Below, one piece after another: positions 23,968 through 32,272 of a DNA stretch of 64,000 nucleotides. The notes under the pieces were generated by a model that searched no databases, was not told the DNA's origin, and worked only from the letters and a program-made list of their open reading frames with translations. Source of the DNA: Pontiella desulfatans (lineage in GTDB: Bacteria > Verrucomicrobiota > Kiritimatiellia > Kiritimatiellales > Pontiellaceae); the NCBI RefSeq assembly GCF_900890425.1, contig NZ_CAAHFG010000003.1, positions 248,001 through 312,000 of the forward strand. Reading direction: 5' to 3'. The position numbers and the translations under genes are program-made. How positions within the stretch are numbered: position 1 is the stretch's first letter; each line of letters starts with the position of its first letter.

Positions 23968-26900
23968 CTACACCGACAGCAGCTCCTGCACGTCGTTCCA
24001 GCTGAGGGAGGTGCCGAGGTCGCCGTCCTTTTCGAGGGTGGCGTCGATGATGCCCTTTTTCTTTTGCTGCATCTGGAGCACCTTTTCCTCGACGGTGCCC
24101 TTGGTGATGAGCTTGACGCTGTAGACGGTGTTTTTCTGGCCGATGCGGTGGGCGCGGTCGGTGGCCTGGTCTTCGACGGCGGGGTTCCACCACGGGTCGA
24201 AGTGGATCACCATGTCGGCGCCAGTCAGGTTCAGTCCGCTACCGCCGGCCTTAAGGCTGATGAGGAAGAGCGGGATGGAGCGGTCGGAGTTGAAGGTCTT
24301 GACGCGCTCCTGCCGATCCTTGGTCGAACCGTCGAGGTAGCAATATTTCAGCTCCCGCGCCTCCAATTCCTCGCGGATGATGGCGAGCATCGAGGTGAAC
24401 TGCGAAAAGACGAGGATGCGGTGGCCGGCGTCGAGCGCTTCGTCAACCAGCTCGAAAAAGAGTTCGAGCTTGGCGGAGGGGAACTCGCTCTTGAGGTTGG
24501 GCAGTTTGAGCAGGTCGAGGTGGCAGCAGGTCTGGCGCAGCTGGAGCAGGATTTTTAGAATCTGCATGCGCGACTTGTTGAAGCCCTGGCTGTCGACGAG
24601 GTTGTTGATCTCTTTCTTGGCGGTTTCGGCCAGTTGCTTGTAGACCTTGGCCTGGTCGCCGGAAAGCGAGCAGTGGGCGATGCGCTGGATCTTGTCGGGC
24701 AAATCCTTGGCGACATCCTTCTTGAGGCGGCGCAAGAGGAAGGGGTGGAGCTTGCGGCGCAGCTTGATCTGCGCCAGCTCGGCATCGGGGCCGCCGTTTT
24801 GGATAGGCAGCTCATAGTTTTCGCGGAACGCCTTGTGGTGGCCGAGGTAGCCGGGCATCAGGAAATCCATGATCGACCAAAGATCGGTCACGCTGTTTTC
24901 AATCGGCGTACCGGTCAGTACCAGCTTGTGGTGCGCCTGCACCTTCTTGACGGCGGTCGCGTTCTGCGTGGTGCGGTTTTTGATGTGTTGCGCCTCGTCG
25001 AGCGCGACGACCGAAAACTTGTGCTGCATGTATTGGTCGAGATCGCGGCGGATCAGGGCGTAGGAGGTAATGATCAGGTCGGTGTCCGGCAATTTGTCCC
25101 AATGTTCATGGCGGTCGGCGCCGTGCATCTTTTGCACCCGCAGGTGGGGTACGAATTTTTCGGCCTCCTCGGCCCAGTTGTCGACCAGGCTGGTGGGGCA
25201 AATGATCAGGGCGGGGGACTCCTGTGCATCTTCCTTTTCCCTTTCGAGCGCGAGCCAGGTGAGGGTTTGCAGGGTTTTACCCAGGCCCATCTCGTCGGCG
25301 AGGATGCCGGCGAAGCCGGAGCGTTCGAGGAAGCTCAGCCAGTAGACGCCATCCTTCTGGTAGTCGCGCAGGGTTTTTTCCAGTTCGTCGCCCAGCGGCA
25401 CCGGCTCAACCTTGGCCTTGCGGTTTTGCGCCTCGGCCTTGTCCATCCATTCCGGCGCGGTTTCCACGTCGATGCCGTCGAGCGACAACAGCGACGACTG
25501 GACATAGGCCGCATGGATATCGTTCATCCGGAACGAGCCGGGCGCTTCGCCGGCGCCCACCGCGCAATCGCTGAAGACCTCGCGCGCGGTCTCGATGGCG
25601 TTGATATCGAGCAGGATGGTGCGGCCCTTCTTTTCGATGAAGGCCTCGCCCATGTTGATGGCGCGTTGGATGTCGGCGTCGTCGAGGCTTTGTCCGCCAA
25701 GCGTTTCGTATTCGTAGCCGACTTCGAAGAAGCCGGAGCTGGCGGAAGTGTTGATGTGTACCACCGGCATGGTCGATTCGGCCTGATCCATGAACGCCGC
25801 CACCATGCCCTCGAGGTCGATGCTCCAGCCCATGCGCTGCAGACGTGGCATGCCGCCGCCGAGAAAGTTGAGCACCTCGCGGGTGCCGCGGATCTGCATC
25901 AGCAGGTCGCCGCGCCGACCGCGGAAGCCGATGTCGGTAATGATTTCAAGCGCCTGTTGCTCGGCGTCGGGATTGCGCACCTGGAAATCGAGCAGGTCGT
26001 CCTCCGAGGGAATGGAAAAGCTGCCGAGCGCCTCCTCGCGCCCGGCCACCAGCTGGGCCATGCCATATTCGGCGAAGAGCGTGGCCGAGAGCGTATGCTG
26101 TGTTCCCTCGACCTTCAGGCGGAAACGCGGCTTGGCCGGGCTAAGCGAGAGCATGTCCGGCGTAACGTTGGTCTCCACCTCGACCAGCTTGGAGAGCATC
26201 GGCAGCTCGTTCTTCATGAAGGCCGGGATGGCGTTACGCGGGATTCGGATGGCCGCGTCGTAGATCGCGCGCAGCGGACCGGGCAACACCTTCTCCAGTT
26301 TGGTGAACATTTCGTCCTGCAAAATCCAGCCGTTGCCGCCGCTGACGATGCAGTCGAAGTCGTTGCCGGCATTGGTTTGGAGTGTCAGCACCAGTTCGCC
26401 GGTGTCTTCGTCGAGTTTCATGTCGACCGCTGTGGAGGTGGTGCTTTCGTCCACCATCAGGTAGCCGTCAACTCCGCCTTCGTAGATCGGCTTGCCGCCG
26501 CAGAGTTCGAGAATGTTGATGAAGTCGGAGAGGGTGGCGTTGAACTTGGCCTTGGCCGGCCCTTCGCAAATATCCTCGATCACGAACAGCAGGTTGTCGT
26601 CGGTTGGGCTCAAAGCCATCGCGTGGTTCTTGGGGACTTCGTTCAGGGGGATGACCTGTCCGCCGATTTCGACGGCGCAACGCATCGGCACCGTTTGTTC
26701 GGCCAAATGCTCGCGCCAACTTTGCTTCAGGATGATCCGCAGGGAGGCGGGCGTGCCGTTGGGATCGCGGGTGTGGTAGGCGGAATCGTCGAACGAGGCG
26801 AGCCGTTCGGCGCGGCGCTTTTCCTCCTCCATCTTATCCACGCGGTGCGGGTCGGAATAGAGCCGGACGGCCTCGAGGCCAAGGGCCACCAGGTGGGCGC

Positions 26901-27138
26901 AGATCTTGCCCTCTTCCCGGTTGTCGCGGCAGGGGCAATGGTTTTCGACAAAGCCGTCCTTCAGCACCTCGAACTTGCTGCGCATGCCCCGGATGCCGAT
27001 CGACAGCTGCCCGGTCACGAACGGCGGATCGAACTCCACCTTTTCCACTTTGCCCTTTTCGAACAGCGTGGTTCCATCCTTGAACGCCTGCTGGCCGGCC
27101 CAATCCTTCAAAATCTTGTGTGTAAACGGTACGTGCAT
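23968..27138 (-). CDS. SNF2-family helicase with N-terminal SWIM zinc finger
   Basis: The 1056-residue protein starts MHVPFTHKILKDWAGQQAF. A SWIM-type zinc finger (HCPCRDNREEGKICAHLVAL, about 67-86) is followed by a long beta-rich middle region and the SNF2 ATPase (about 590-1050): Walker A ADEMGLGKTLQTLTWLA, DEAQ box VVALDEAQHIKN, motif III LTGTPIENSVTDLWS, and helicase C-terminal motifs VFSQFTSML and WNPAVEDQATDRAHRIGQ. Bacterial relatives (RapA/HepA-like) remodel nucleoprotein or RNA polymerase complexes; the target here is unknown. The start is set at 27138 because upstream codons lie in a repeat. There is no clear Shine-Dalgarno. Confidence 0.9.
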   Translation of the reverse strand: MHVPFTHKILKDWAGQQAFKDGTTLFEKGKVEKVEFDPPFVTGQLSIGIRGMRSKFEVLKDGFVENHCPCRDNREEGKICAHLVALGLEAVRLYSDPHRVDKMEEEKRRAERLASFDDSAYHTRDPNGTPASLRIILKQSWREHLAEQTVPMRCAVEIGGQVIPLNEVPKNHAMALSPTDDNLLFVIEDICEGPAKAKFNATLSDFINILELCGGKPIYEGGVDGYLMVDESTTSTAVDMKLDEDTGELVLTLQTNAGNDFDCIVSGGNGWILQDEMFTKLEKVLPGPLRAIYDAAIRIPRNAIPAFMKNELPMLSKLVEVETNVTPDMLSLSPAKPRFRLKVEGTQHTLSATLFAEYGMAQLVAGREEALGSFSIPSEDDLLDFQVRNPDAEQQALEIITDIGFRGRRGDLLMQIRGTREVLNFLGGGMPRLQRMGWSIDLEGMVAAFMDQAESTMPVVHINTSASSGFFEVGYEYETLGGQSLDDADIQRAINMGEAFIEKKGRTILLDINAIETAREVFSDCAVGAGEAPGSFRMNDIHAAYVQSSLLSLDGIDVETAPEWMDKAEAQNRKAKVEPVPLGDELEKTLRDYQKDGVYWLSFLERSGFAGILADEMGLGKTLQTLTWLALEREKEDAQESPALIICPTSLVDNWAEEAEKFVPHLRVQKMHGADRHEHWDKLPDTDLIITSYALIRRDLDQYMQHKFSVVALDEAQHIKNRTTQNATAVKKVQAHHKLVLTGTPIENSVTDLWSIMDFLMPGYLGHHKAFRENYELPIQNGGPDAELAQIKLRRKLHPFLLRRLKKDVAKDLPDKIQRIAHCSLSGDQAKVYKQLAETAKKEINNLVDSQGFNKSRMQILKILLQLRQTCCHLDLLKLPNLKSEFPSAKLELFFELVDEALDAGHRILVFSQFTSMLAIIREELEARELKYCYLDGSTKDRQERVKTFNSDRSIPLFLISLKAGGSGLNLTGADMVIHFDPWWNPAVEDQATDRAHRIGQKNTVYSVKLITKGTVEEKVLQMQQKKKGIIDATLEKDGDLGTSLSWNDVQELLSV

Positions 27139-27139
27139 G

Positions 27140-27215
27140 GTTTCGTGATGCGTAATTCGTGATGCGTGATTTTCCGATTCAGTGAATTGAGCCCTCGTCA
27201 CGCCTCACGGCTCAA
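27140..27215. repeat. CGTGATGCGTAATTCGTGATG word repeat upstream of the helicase
   Basis: GTGATGCGTAATTCGTGATG followed by CGTGATTTTCC and GTCACGCCTCACGG matches the GCGTAAT family at 5440 and 10505. It begins 2 bp before the helicase start codon, so any promoter or ribosome site lies in or beyond the repeat. Confidence 0.7.
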
Positions 27216-27315
27216 TCATCAAAGTCGCACGTTCTACCATAGCGCACTGCCCGGATAACACCGCTTTTGATGCGAAAGTGTTTTTTTTGCAAGGCCGGGG
27301 TGCGCGGCGTCGGGG

Positions 27316-27424
27316 CAAAAAAAGAACCCCGGGGGTTAGTCGGGGTTGCTCTCGGAGTAACGGGCGGCGGTGAGTTTGGGTTCACTTGGGTTACCGCTTG
27401 TGCCCTGAATCAAATTGTTGGGTT
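27316..27424 (-). ncRNA. Candidate small RNA, copy A
   Basis: This has no open frame but is conserved with copies at 30416-30525 and 43682-43782. The transcript is predicted to start near 27424 with ACGAACCCAACAATTTG. A stem GCGGT/ACCGC (with outer GGGC/GCCC) holds the loop AACCCAAGTGAACCCAAACTC. Next comes a constant ACTCCGA, and then a terminator hairpin (AACCCCG/CGGGGTT) with a T-run at 27323-27317. It lies between the sigma gene and the helicase gene. The start, strand and function are inferred from conservation. Confidence 0.7.
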
Positions 27425-27430
27425 CGTTAA

Positions 27431-27479
27431 TGTATACGAGGGCGGAACCGGGAGCGTTACCCGGAAACGCACTTTTTTT
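27431..27479 (-). promoter_or_regulatory. Predicted promoter of small RNA copy A
   Basis: On the minus strand: an A-run (27479-27473), CGGGTAACGC (27463-27454), a 17-nt spacer of unconserved sequence, and TATACA (27436-27431). All three copies share this order and the exact 17-nt spacing. The -35-like box is not the housekeeping TTGACA. Confidence 0.65.
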
Positions 27480-27528
27480 AGATCTTTTTTTCGGATTGAT
27501 CTAAAAATGGCGCTTTTGCTGGGGTTTT

Positions 27529-28137
27529 CTATCCTAATTCGCGGTTGAGCCGGGTGATTTCCGCGCGCATTTTTTCGAAAACCTCGGCCTTATAGACCCG
27601 GACGCTGGCTTCGGAGATGCCCAGTTGCTGCGCGATTTCCTTGGTGGGGGTCTCGGCCGAGACGAGTTTGAAGACCTCGCGCTTGGTTTCGTAGATGTCG
27701 TCCTTGATGTTGTCCCAGGCCAGGTTGGTGATGTGCAGCACCCATTCCTCGCGGGCGAGGTTTTCGATGTCCGGCAGCACCTGCTCCTCGATGGAGACAT
27801 ATTGTTCCTGATATTCGACCGAATCGCGCCCGGTGATGAAGTTTTTCTTGGTGCGGAAAAAATCCTTCACGGTGTTGCGGGTCATGGCGGCGAGCCAGTT
27901 GTGGAACTTGCCTTTGTTTTCGTTGTATTCAAAATCCTCGATCTTTTGCCAAACCTTGGTGAGCACGGCCTGGCTGATGTCCTCCGCATCGTCGGCGTTG
28001 ATGCCCATGCGCAGGATCAGGCTGAGGATGAAGCCGCGGTAGATGGTTTCGAATTCAAGCCACGCCTCATGGTTTTCGGTCTTCTTGAGTTTGGCCAGCA
28101 GGGTGACCCTCGTTTGATATTGGTTTTCTTCGCCCAT
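27529..28137 (-). CDS. ECF-type RNA polymerase sigma factor
   Basis: This is a 202-residue sigma-70-family protein. Region 2 contains FETIYRGFILSLILRMGINA, DAEDISQAVLTKVWQKIEDF and FHNWLAAMTRNTVKDFFRTK. Region 4 is at the end (TPTKEIAQQLGISEASVRVY). The start at 28137 (MGEENQYQTRVTLLAKLKK) is 2 nt after the stop of the kinase gene, so the two are co-translated; the longer frame from 28512 is a shadow of the kinase. In Planctomycetes and Verrucomicrobia such sigma genes next to Ser/Thr kinases are common, and phosphorylation may control the sigma. Its promoter targets are unknown; see the flanking small RNAs. Confidence 0.87.
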   Translation of the reverse strand: MGEENQYQTRVTLLAKLKKTENHEAWLEFETIYRGFILSLILRMGINADDAEDISQAVLTKVWQKIEDFEYNENKGKFHNWLAAMTRNTVKDFFRTKKNFITGRDSVEYQEQYVSIEEQVLPDIENLAREEWVLHITNLAWDNIKDDIYETKREVFKLVSAETPTKEIAQQLGISEASVRVYKAEVFEKMRAEITRLNRELG

Positions 28138-28139
28138 GG

Positions 28140-30359
28140 TCAGTTGTCGGAGTAGATGATAATGACGCCGCGGCGCGTCAGGTTGATGATGGTCTGATCG
28201 TTCCGGAATGCTTCGGCCACCGTGAGCATTTTGAGGTTTTGGTTCCAGATCAGCTGCGGCGAGATGGCCAGCTCTTCGATTCCGCTGAGATCGAGCGCCC
28301 GCAGCTTGGGATAGCGGATGATGTTGGCCAGGTTGCGGATGCGCGTCCCGCTGATGTCGAGCACTTGCAACCCCTCGAGTTGATCCAATTCGGGCAGATG
28401 GTTGAGCTGGGTTTCGGCCAGACGGAGTTCCACCAATCCATCCTCGGTCAGCAGGTTGAGGTCGGGGGAGCCGATGCGGCTGGCGTTGAGGATCAGGATA
28501 TGGAGGCCGCACAGTGGCGAAATATCATTCAGCCCCGGATTGTTGCCGATATCGATGATCCATCCCAATGAGCCGGTCGGCTGCCAGTTGAAGTTGAGGG
28601 TTTCCACTTCCGGATTAAGGATCTGCAGTGCTTCGGCAAGGGCCGGGAAGCGGGTTTCGGGATCGAAGGCGCTCTGGTTGAGGTGGTAGAACAGGCGGGG
28701 CAGGCCATCGGCGATGCCGTAGGTCTTGAAATCCTTCACCAGCCTCGGCAGGTCGGCATCCGTAATGGCGCCGGTCTCCATGTATTTCTTGGCCAGCCGG
28801 ATGGCCGGCGGGTTTTTCTCCACCGGATGGCCGTGGTTCCCGGAGAGGATTTGCCATGCATTCGTGAAGTCCAGTTGCGAAATCAGCATCTTGCCCTTGC
28901 GCATCCATGCGGATTCAAGGTTCGGGTCGAAGGCCAGGCTGGTGTCCAGCGACTGCTTGGCGGCGGCGAACTTGAAGTCCTGTTCCTGCTGCGCCATCAG
29001 GTTGAGGTAGTCCGGCGCCACTTTTTGGGCGGTTGAGGCGATATATTCGTTTTTAACCTGGAGCCGATCCAGTGCATCGAGCGCGACCCGTTCGCTTTCC
29101 TTGATGGATGAAAAGCTCTGCGCCAGAATCGTGGCGATGATGGCCGCCATGGCCGCAATCAGGCTGACCGCCAGCTTGTGGCGTTTGATCAGCAGGGCGA
29201 CGTGCGTGATGAAGGTTGGGTTTTCGGCGGTGGTGGCGAAGCCGTCCTGGTATTGGTGGACATCGCGGATGAGCGCGGCCACGTTGGGGTAGCGGTCGGC
29301 GGGATCCGTTGCCATGGCCTTCATGGCGATGGCCGCCAGCGCGGCCGGGATGCGCAGCTCGGGGGCCCGCTTGCCCGGGGGCGGGAAGTCGCCCCGAACC
29401 GTGCGTTGCAACGACTCCTTGACGGTGCCGCCCTCGATGGGGCAGTGGTGCGTCAGGATTTCGTAGAGTACGGCGCCGAGCATGTAGACGTCGGTCTGGA
29501 AATCGATGTCGGACGGGACGCCCTGCGCCTGCTCCGGCGACATGTAGCCCGGGGTTCCGCCCACCACATTCTTGTGTTCGCGCCGCTTGGCGGTTTTTTC
29601 TAGATAGCGCGTGAGCGTTTGCCCGTTTTCCAGCGAGACATCGTCGAGGCTCTTCCACGAAACGGGCTCGCCGTCGTATTCGTTCAGGTGGGTGATGAGC
29701 GTCGAGAGTCCCCAGTCGAGCACATGCACGTCGCCGAAGTCGCCGACATTCACGTTCGAGGGTTTCAGGTCGAGATGGATGACGCCCTTGGTGTGGGCAT
29801 AGTCGATGGCGTTGCAGACCTTGAGAAAGATGGCCAGCAGGCGGGTGAGGGTGTAGCGTTTTTGGTATTCCGAGTTCTGGTTTCGCAGTTTCCGGATGAT
29901 TTCGCCCAGGGTTTCGCCCTTGAGCGCCTTCATGGTGAAATAGGGATTCCCGTTTTCATCGAGGGCAATGTCGTAGATCGGGATAATGTTCGGGTGCTGC
30001 AGGTTGGCGGTCAGTCGGGCTTCATAGAGAAATGAATCGATGTCGTTTTCAGAGGCGATTTTGGAATCCTGGATCAGCGCCATGGCCACTTTGCGGGCCG
30101 TGCGGTGGTCGTCGACCTCCCAGATGGCCTTCATGCCGCCCTGGTTCAGTTTTTTGTTGGCGGAGTAGCGGTCGGCCGGGTTCCCATCCATCAAGCCGTC
30201 GCGATTCGACGCGTTTTCATGCAAATCCTCCTCGAACAGGATTTTTTCGGTATCCGAGAAGACGATGTCATCCGCGAAAAGATTGGCATTGCCGATTTCG
30301 CGACGGGGCGGCTCGGTTTTGTCCCCGGTTTCGCGTTTTATATCTGCGGATTCGTCCAT
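28140..30359 (-). CDS. Membrane Ser/Thr protein kinase with leucine-rich-repeat C-terminus
   Basis: The 739-residue protein has a cytoplasmic kinase domain (about 65-385): the loop NQGGMKAIWEVDDHRTARKV with the ATP Lys, HLDLKPSNVNVGDFGDVHVL (catalytic loop, HRD changed to HLD), LDWGLS in place of DFG, and GGTPGYMSPEQAQG. A transmembrane helix follows (SLIAAMAAIIATILAQSF, about 398-416), then a TPR-like stretch (ALDRLQVKNEYIAS...SLAFDPNLESAWMRKG). Leucine-rich repeats lie at about 620-735 (LVELRLAETQLNHLPELDQL; LQVLDISGTRIRNLANI). HLD and DWG variants are usual in this PVC kinase family. It is co-transcribed with the ECF sigma gene. The start at 30359 (MDESADIKRE) avoids a longer frame that runs into the terminator region. 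Confidence 0.88.
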   Translation of the reverse strand: MDESADIKRETGDKTEPPRREIGNANLFADDIVFSDTEKILFEEDLHENASNRDGLMDGNPADRYSANKKLNQGGMKAIWEVDDHRTARKVAMALIQDSKIASENDIDSFLYEARLTANLQHPNIIPIYDIALDENGNPYFTMKALKGETLGEIIRKLRNQNSEYQKRYTLTRLLAIFLKVCNAIDYAHTKGVIHLDLKPSNVNVGDFGDVHVLDWGLSTLITHLNEYDGEPVSWKSLDDVSLENGQTLTRYLEKTAKRREHKNVVGGTPGYMSPEQAQGVPSDIDFQTDVYMLGAVLYEILTHHCPIEGGTVKESLQRTVRGDFPPPGKRAPELRIPAALAAIAMKAMATDPADRYPNVAALIRDVHQYQDGFATTAENPTFITHVALLIKRHKLAVSLIAAMAAIIATILAQSFSSIKESERVALDALDRLQVKNEYIASTAQKVAPDYLNLMAQQEQDFKFAAAKQSLDTSLAFDPNLESAWMRKGKMLISQLDFTNAWQILSGNHGHPVEKNPPAIRLAKKYMETGAITDADLPRLVKDFKTYGIADGLPRLFYHLNQSAFDPETRFPALAEALQILNPEVETLNFNWQPTGSLGWIIDIGNNPGLNDISPLCGLHILILNASRIGSPDLNLLTEDGLVELRLAETQLNHLPELDQLEGLQVLDISGTRIRNLANIIRYPKLRALDLSGIEELAISPQLIWNQNLKMLTVAEAFRNDQTIINLTRRGVIIIYSDN

Positions 30360-30415
30360 TGCGGTTCCTAGGCTGATGAATAGTGCGGGAGAGTAGCATT
30401 GCCGCCGCATATGGG

Positions 30416-30525
30416 CAAAAGAAAACCCCGCTGGGGGGGCGGGGTTGTCGGAGTAACTTTCAAGAAGCTTGCAACAGGTTTGGGTTCACTTGAGCCGCGT
30501 GCTTCAGTTGGGTTGTTGTTGGGTT
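30416..30525 (-). ncRNA. Candidate small RNA, copy B
   Basis: Related to copies A and C but divergent in its stem. The predicted 5' end is AACCCAACAACAACCC near 30525. The stem GAAGC/GCTTC plus GCGGC/GTTGC (two G-U pairs) encloses TCAAGTGAACCCAAACCT; different bases from A and C keep the same pairing. Then come ACTCCGA and a terminator (AACCCCGC/GCGGGGTT) with a T-run to 30416. It ends about 57 nt before the kinase start codon, so it could also act as a 5' leader or attenuator of that gene. Confidence 0.7.
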
Positions 30526-30531
30526 CGCTTA

Positions 30532-30581
30532 TTAATACGTAGGCAAAAATCCAACCGTTACCCGAAAAACGACTTTTTTTT
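30532..30581 (-). promoter_or_regulatory. Predicted promoter of small RNA copy B
   Basis: On the minus strand: an A-run (30581-30574), CGGGTAACGG (30564-30555), a 17-nt spacer and TATTAA (30537-30532). The spacer sequence differs from the other copies while its length is identical. Confidence 0.65.
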
Positions 30582-30657
30582 CACTTTTTCCGGAAACTGC
30601 GGGAAACCCTAATAAAAGCGGTTGTTTTTAGGGCGGAAAAAAATGTCGGAAACAGAA

Positions 30658-30699
30658 AGGTGACATCCATTTGCGCGATCGTGCAAATGGATGTCACCT
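30658..30699. repeat. REP-like inverted repeat, 17-bp perfect arms
   Basis: AGGTGACATCCATTTGC (30658-30674) and its exact complement (30683-30699) flank an 8-bp loop. It resembles RAYT-type REP units, but its core differs from the GGGGTCAAACGC family at 9526. The gap 30582-30887 holds no gene. Confidence 0.8.
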
Positions 30700-30887
30700 C
30701 AAATGCTACTCATGCGAGAGGGGGTGGGGGTTGGAAGCGGAAGGTTCCGCGGAGCCAGATGACGGTTTCGTCGTTCGAGAAGTTGCCGGCCCCGTTTTCG
30801 CCTTTCAGGTAGAAGGCGGCAGTGGCGGTTGTGTCGATGTGGGCATTCGGCCTTGGAAAAGCCTGCGGTATCAAATAGAAAGCCAGC

Positions 30888-31202
30888 ATGAACCTTGAAG
30901 CCCGAACCGTTGCGGCGATGATCCTCATCTATTGCAAGGCCCACCATGCTCCGGGCGGAGGGCTATGCCCGGATTGCGCAGATCTGATGGGCTATGCGGG
31001 GCGGCGCATCGAAAAATGCCCCTTCGGCGCCGGCAAGCCCGTTTGCAATCAATGCACGGTTCATTGCTACAAACCCGACATGCGGGAGCGTATCCGGGAG
31101 GTTATGCGCTATGCCGGCCCGCGCATGCTGGCCTATCATCCCGTTTTAGCGGTTCGGCACCTGCTAAGGTCGAGGAGAAAAACTTCGAACATCGAACGTT
31201 GA
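30888..31202 (+). CDS. Nitrous-oxide-stimulated-promoter family protein
   Basis: The 104-residue protein matches a small conserved family of unknown role: TVAAMILIYCKAHH, LCPDCADLMGYAGRRIEKCP, KPVCNQCTVHCYKPDMRERI and VMRYAGPRMLAYHP. The Cys/His pattern suggests metal binding. The family name comes from a promoter region in which it was first noted; it does not imply a regulatory function. The last few residues (KTSNIER) fall in a repeat (31175-31266), so the natural C-terminus may be altered. Confidence 0.75.
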   Translation: MNLEARTVAAMILIYCKAHHAPGGGLCPDCADLMGYAGRRIEKCPFGAGKPVCNQCTVHCYKPDMRERIREVMRYAGPRMLAYHPVLAVRHLLRSRRKTSNIER

Positions 31203-31266
31203 ACTTCGAACTTCCAACTTCGGTCGGCTGGCTTGCTGTTCAACGTTCCGTGTTCGCAGTCCGCTT
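31175..31266. repeat. GAACTTCGAAC-type word repeat
   Basis: AACTTCGAACATCGAACGTT and GAACTTCGAACTTCCAAC are followed by the near-complement GTTCAACGTTCCGTGTTCG. Related words are at 37078-37120. It overlaps the end of the preceding gene. Confidence 0.75.
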
Positions 31267-31267
31267 T

Positions 31268-32272
31268 CTATTCGGGGAATCGCTCGAAATAGACCACGCC
31301 CTGCTTGGGGCAGATGGTGATCAGGTAGTTTTCGAGCATCAGGCGCCCGGCGCGGGGAGGCGGGTTTGCCGTACGGGTTGGATCCACGGGATAGAGCATG
31401 GTCGGCACCTTGCGATAGACCACGTCGCCAATGCTCACCTGCTTGGTCTTGCTCACCTTGACATCGCTGCGGATAAAGTGGTAGTCGCCCGCAACGTCGA
31501 GGATGATCGGGGTGGGCTCGCCGAAGATGGCTCCTTCGACCGCAAGTCCATAGCCCCGGAGCCCGACCATCTTTGCCTCCGTCATCAGCAAGTCCTGATG
31601 GGGGATATAGGGGATGCTCGCTGAAAAATGGACGGCCTCTTCCCTGAAATCGAACTGGATGTATTCGAAATGGACTAGGTTGTCCCAGCCGAACACGGCC
31701 TCCACCTTGGGTTTCTGGATGCCGCGTTCCAGCGGACCGAGCGAATTCATGGCCATGCGGACATAGAGCGGTACGTTTTCCATGAAGAGTTGGTCGATGC
31801 GAATCTGCCTGACCACGGCGGCATAGGCCTCCACCCCGCCGGTGTTGTATCCCCCGCGGTAGGGAATCGACTGATCGTCGACTCCCAGGAACGTGGCCTC
31901 GAATTCCTGGGAGGCCTTGAATTCCATCCACGACGTAGGCGAGCTGGTGTCGAGCAGCAATTTAAGCTTCATGCGGGGGGAGCGGCCGCGCACTTCGATG
32001 ACGGGAATTTTCCCTTTCTCAAAGTCGACCGTGGCCATGTGGTTCGGGTGCATCCTGGCATGGCCCCGAAAATCGAGGCCGCCTCTGACGGCATAGGCTT
32101 CGAATCCGAAATACTGCGGCATCTTGGAGTGCGCGAGGTAGGTGTTTTGCTGCATCTTCGGCAAAACGAATTCGTCGCCGTCGTCGGCCATCGTTTTTTC
32201 ATCGGCCGATTTGCAACCACCCAGCAACAAAATCGAGAGCAGGCAGGGGATAGCGAGTTCTGGCATCTTCAT
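31268..32272 (-). CDS. Lipoprotein with aspartyl-protease-like (retropepsin) fold
   Basis: The 334-residue protein has a lipoprotein signal (IPCLLSILLLGGCKSADE). Two Asp motifs resemble clan AA proteases: KLLLDTSSPTSWMEF at about 106-120 (D-T-S) and PIILDVAGDYHFIRS near 255 (D-V-A-G). Whether it cuts protein or is a non-catalytic relative is uncertain, because the second motif departs from D-(T/S)-G. It overlaps the start of the next gene (32269) by 4 bp, so they form an operon. Localisation to the periplasm or outer membrane is inferred. Confidence 0.6.
   Translation of the reverse strand: MKMPELAIPCLLSILLLGGCKSADEKTMADDGDEFVLPKMQQNTYLAHSKMPQYFGFEAYAVRGGLDFRGHARMHPNHMATVDFEKGKIPVIEVRGRSPRMKLKLLLDTSSPTSWMEFKASQEFEATFLGVDDQSIPYRGGYNTGGVEAYAAVVRQIRIDQLFMENVPLYVRMAMNSLGPLERGIQKPKVEAVFGWDNLVHFEYIQFDFREEAVHFSASIPYIPHQDLLMTEAKMVGLRGYGLAVEGAIFGEPTPIILDVAGDYHFIRSDVKVSKTKQVSIGDVVYRKVPTMLYPVDPTRTANPPPRAGRLMLENYLITICPKQGVVYFERFPE

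Noticed and set aside
24634-27162. 842-residue open frame opposite the SNF2 gene
   Set aside because: Antisense shadow of the helicase; it lacks domains and a ribosome site.
27454-27479. Plus-strand terminator (GCGTT/AACGC then T-run) at copy A, implying the small RNA is on the plus strand
   Set aside because: The stem is lost in copy C, whereas the minus strand has good terminators in all three copies and a fixed 17-nt promoter spacing. The plus-strand reading stays a minor alternative.
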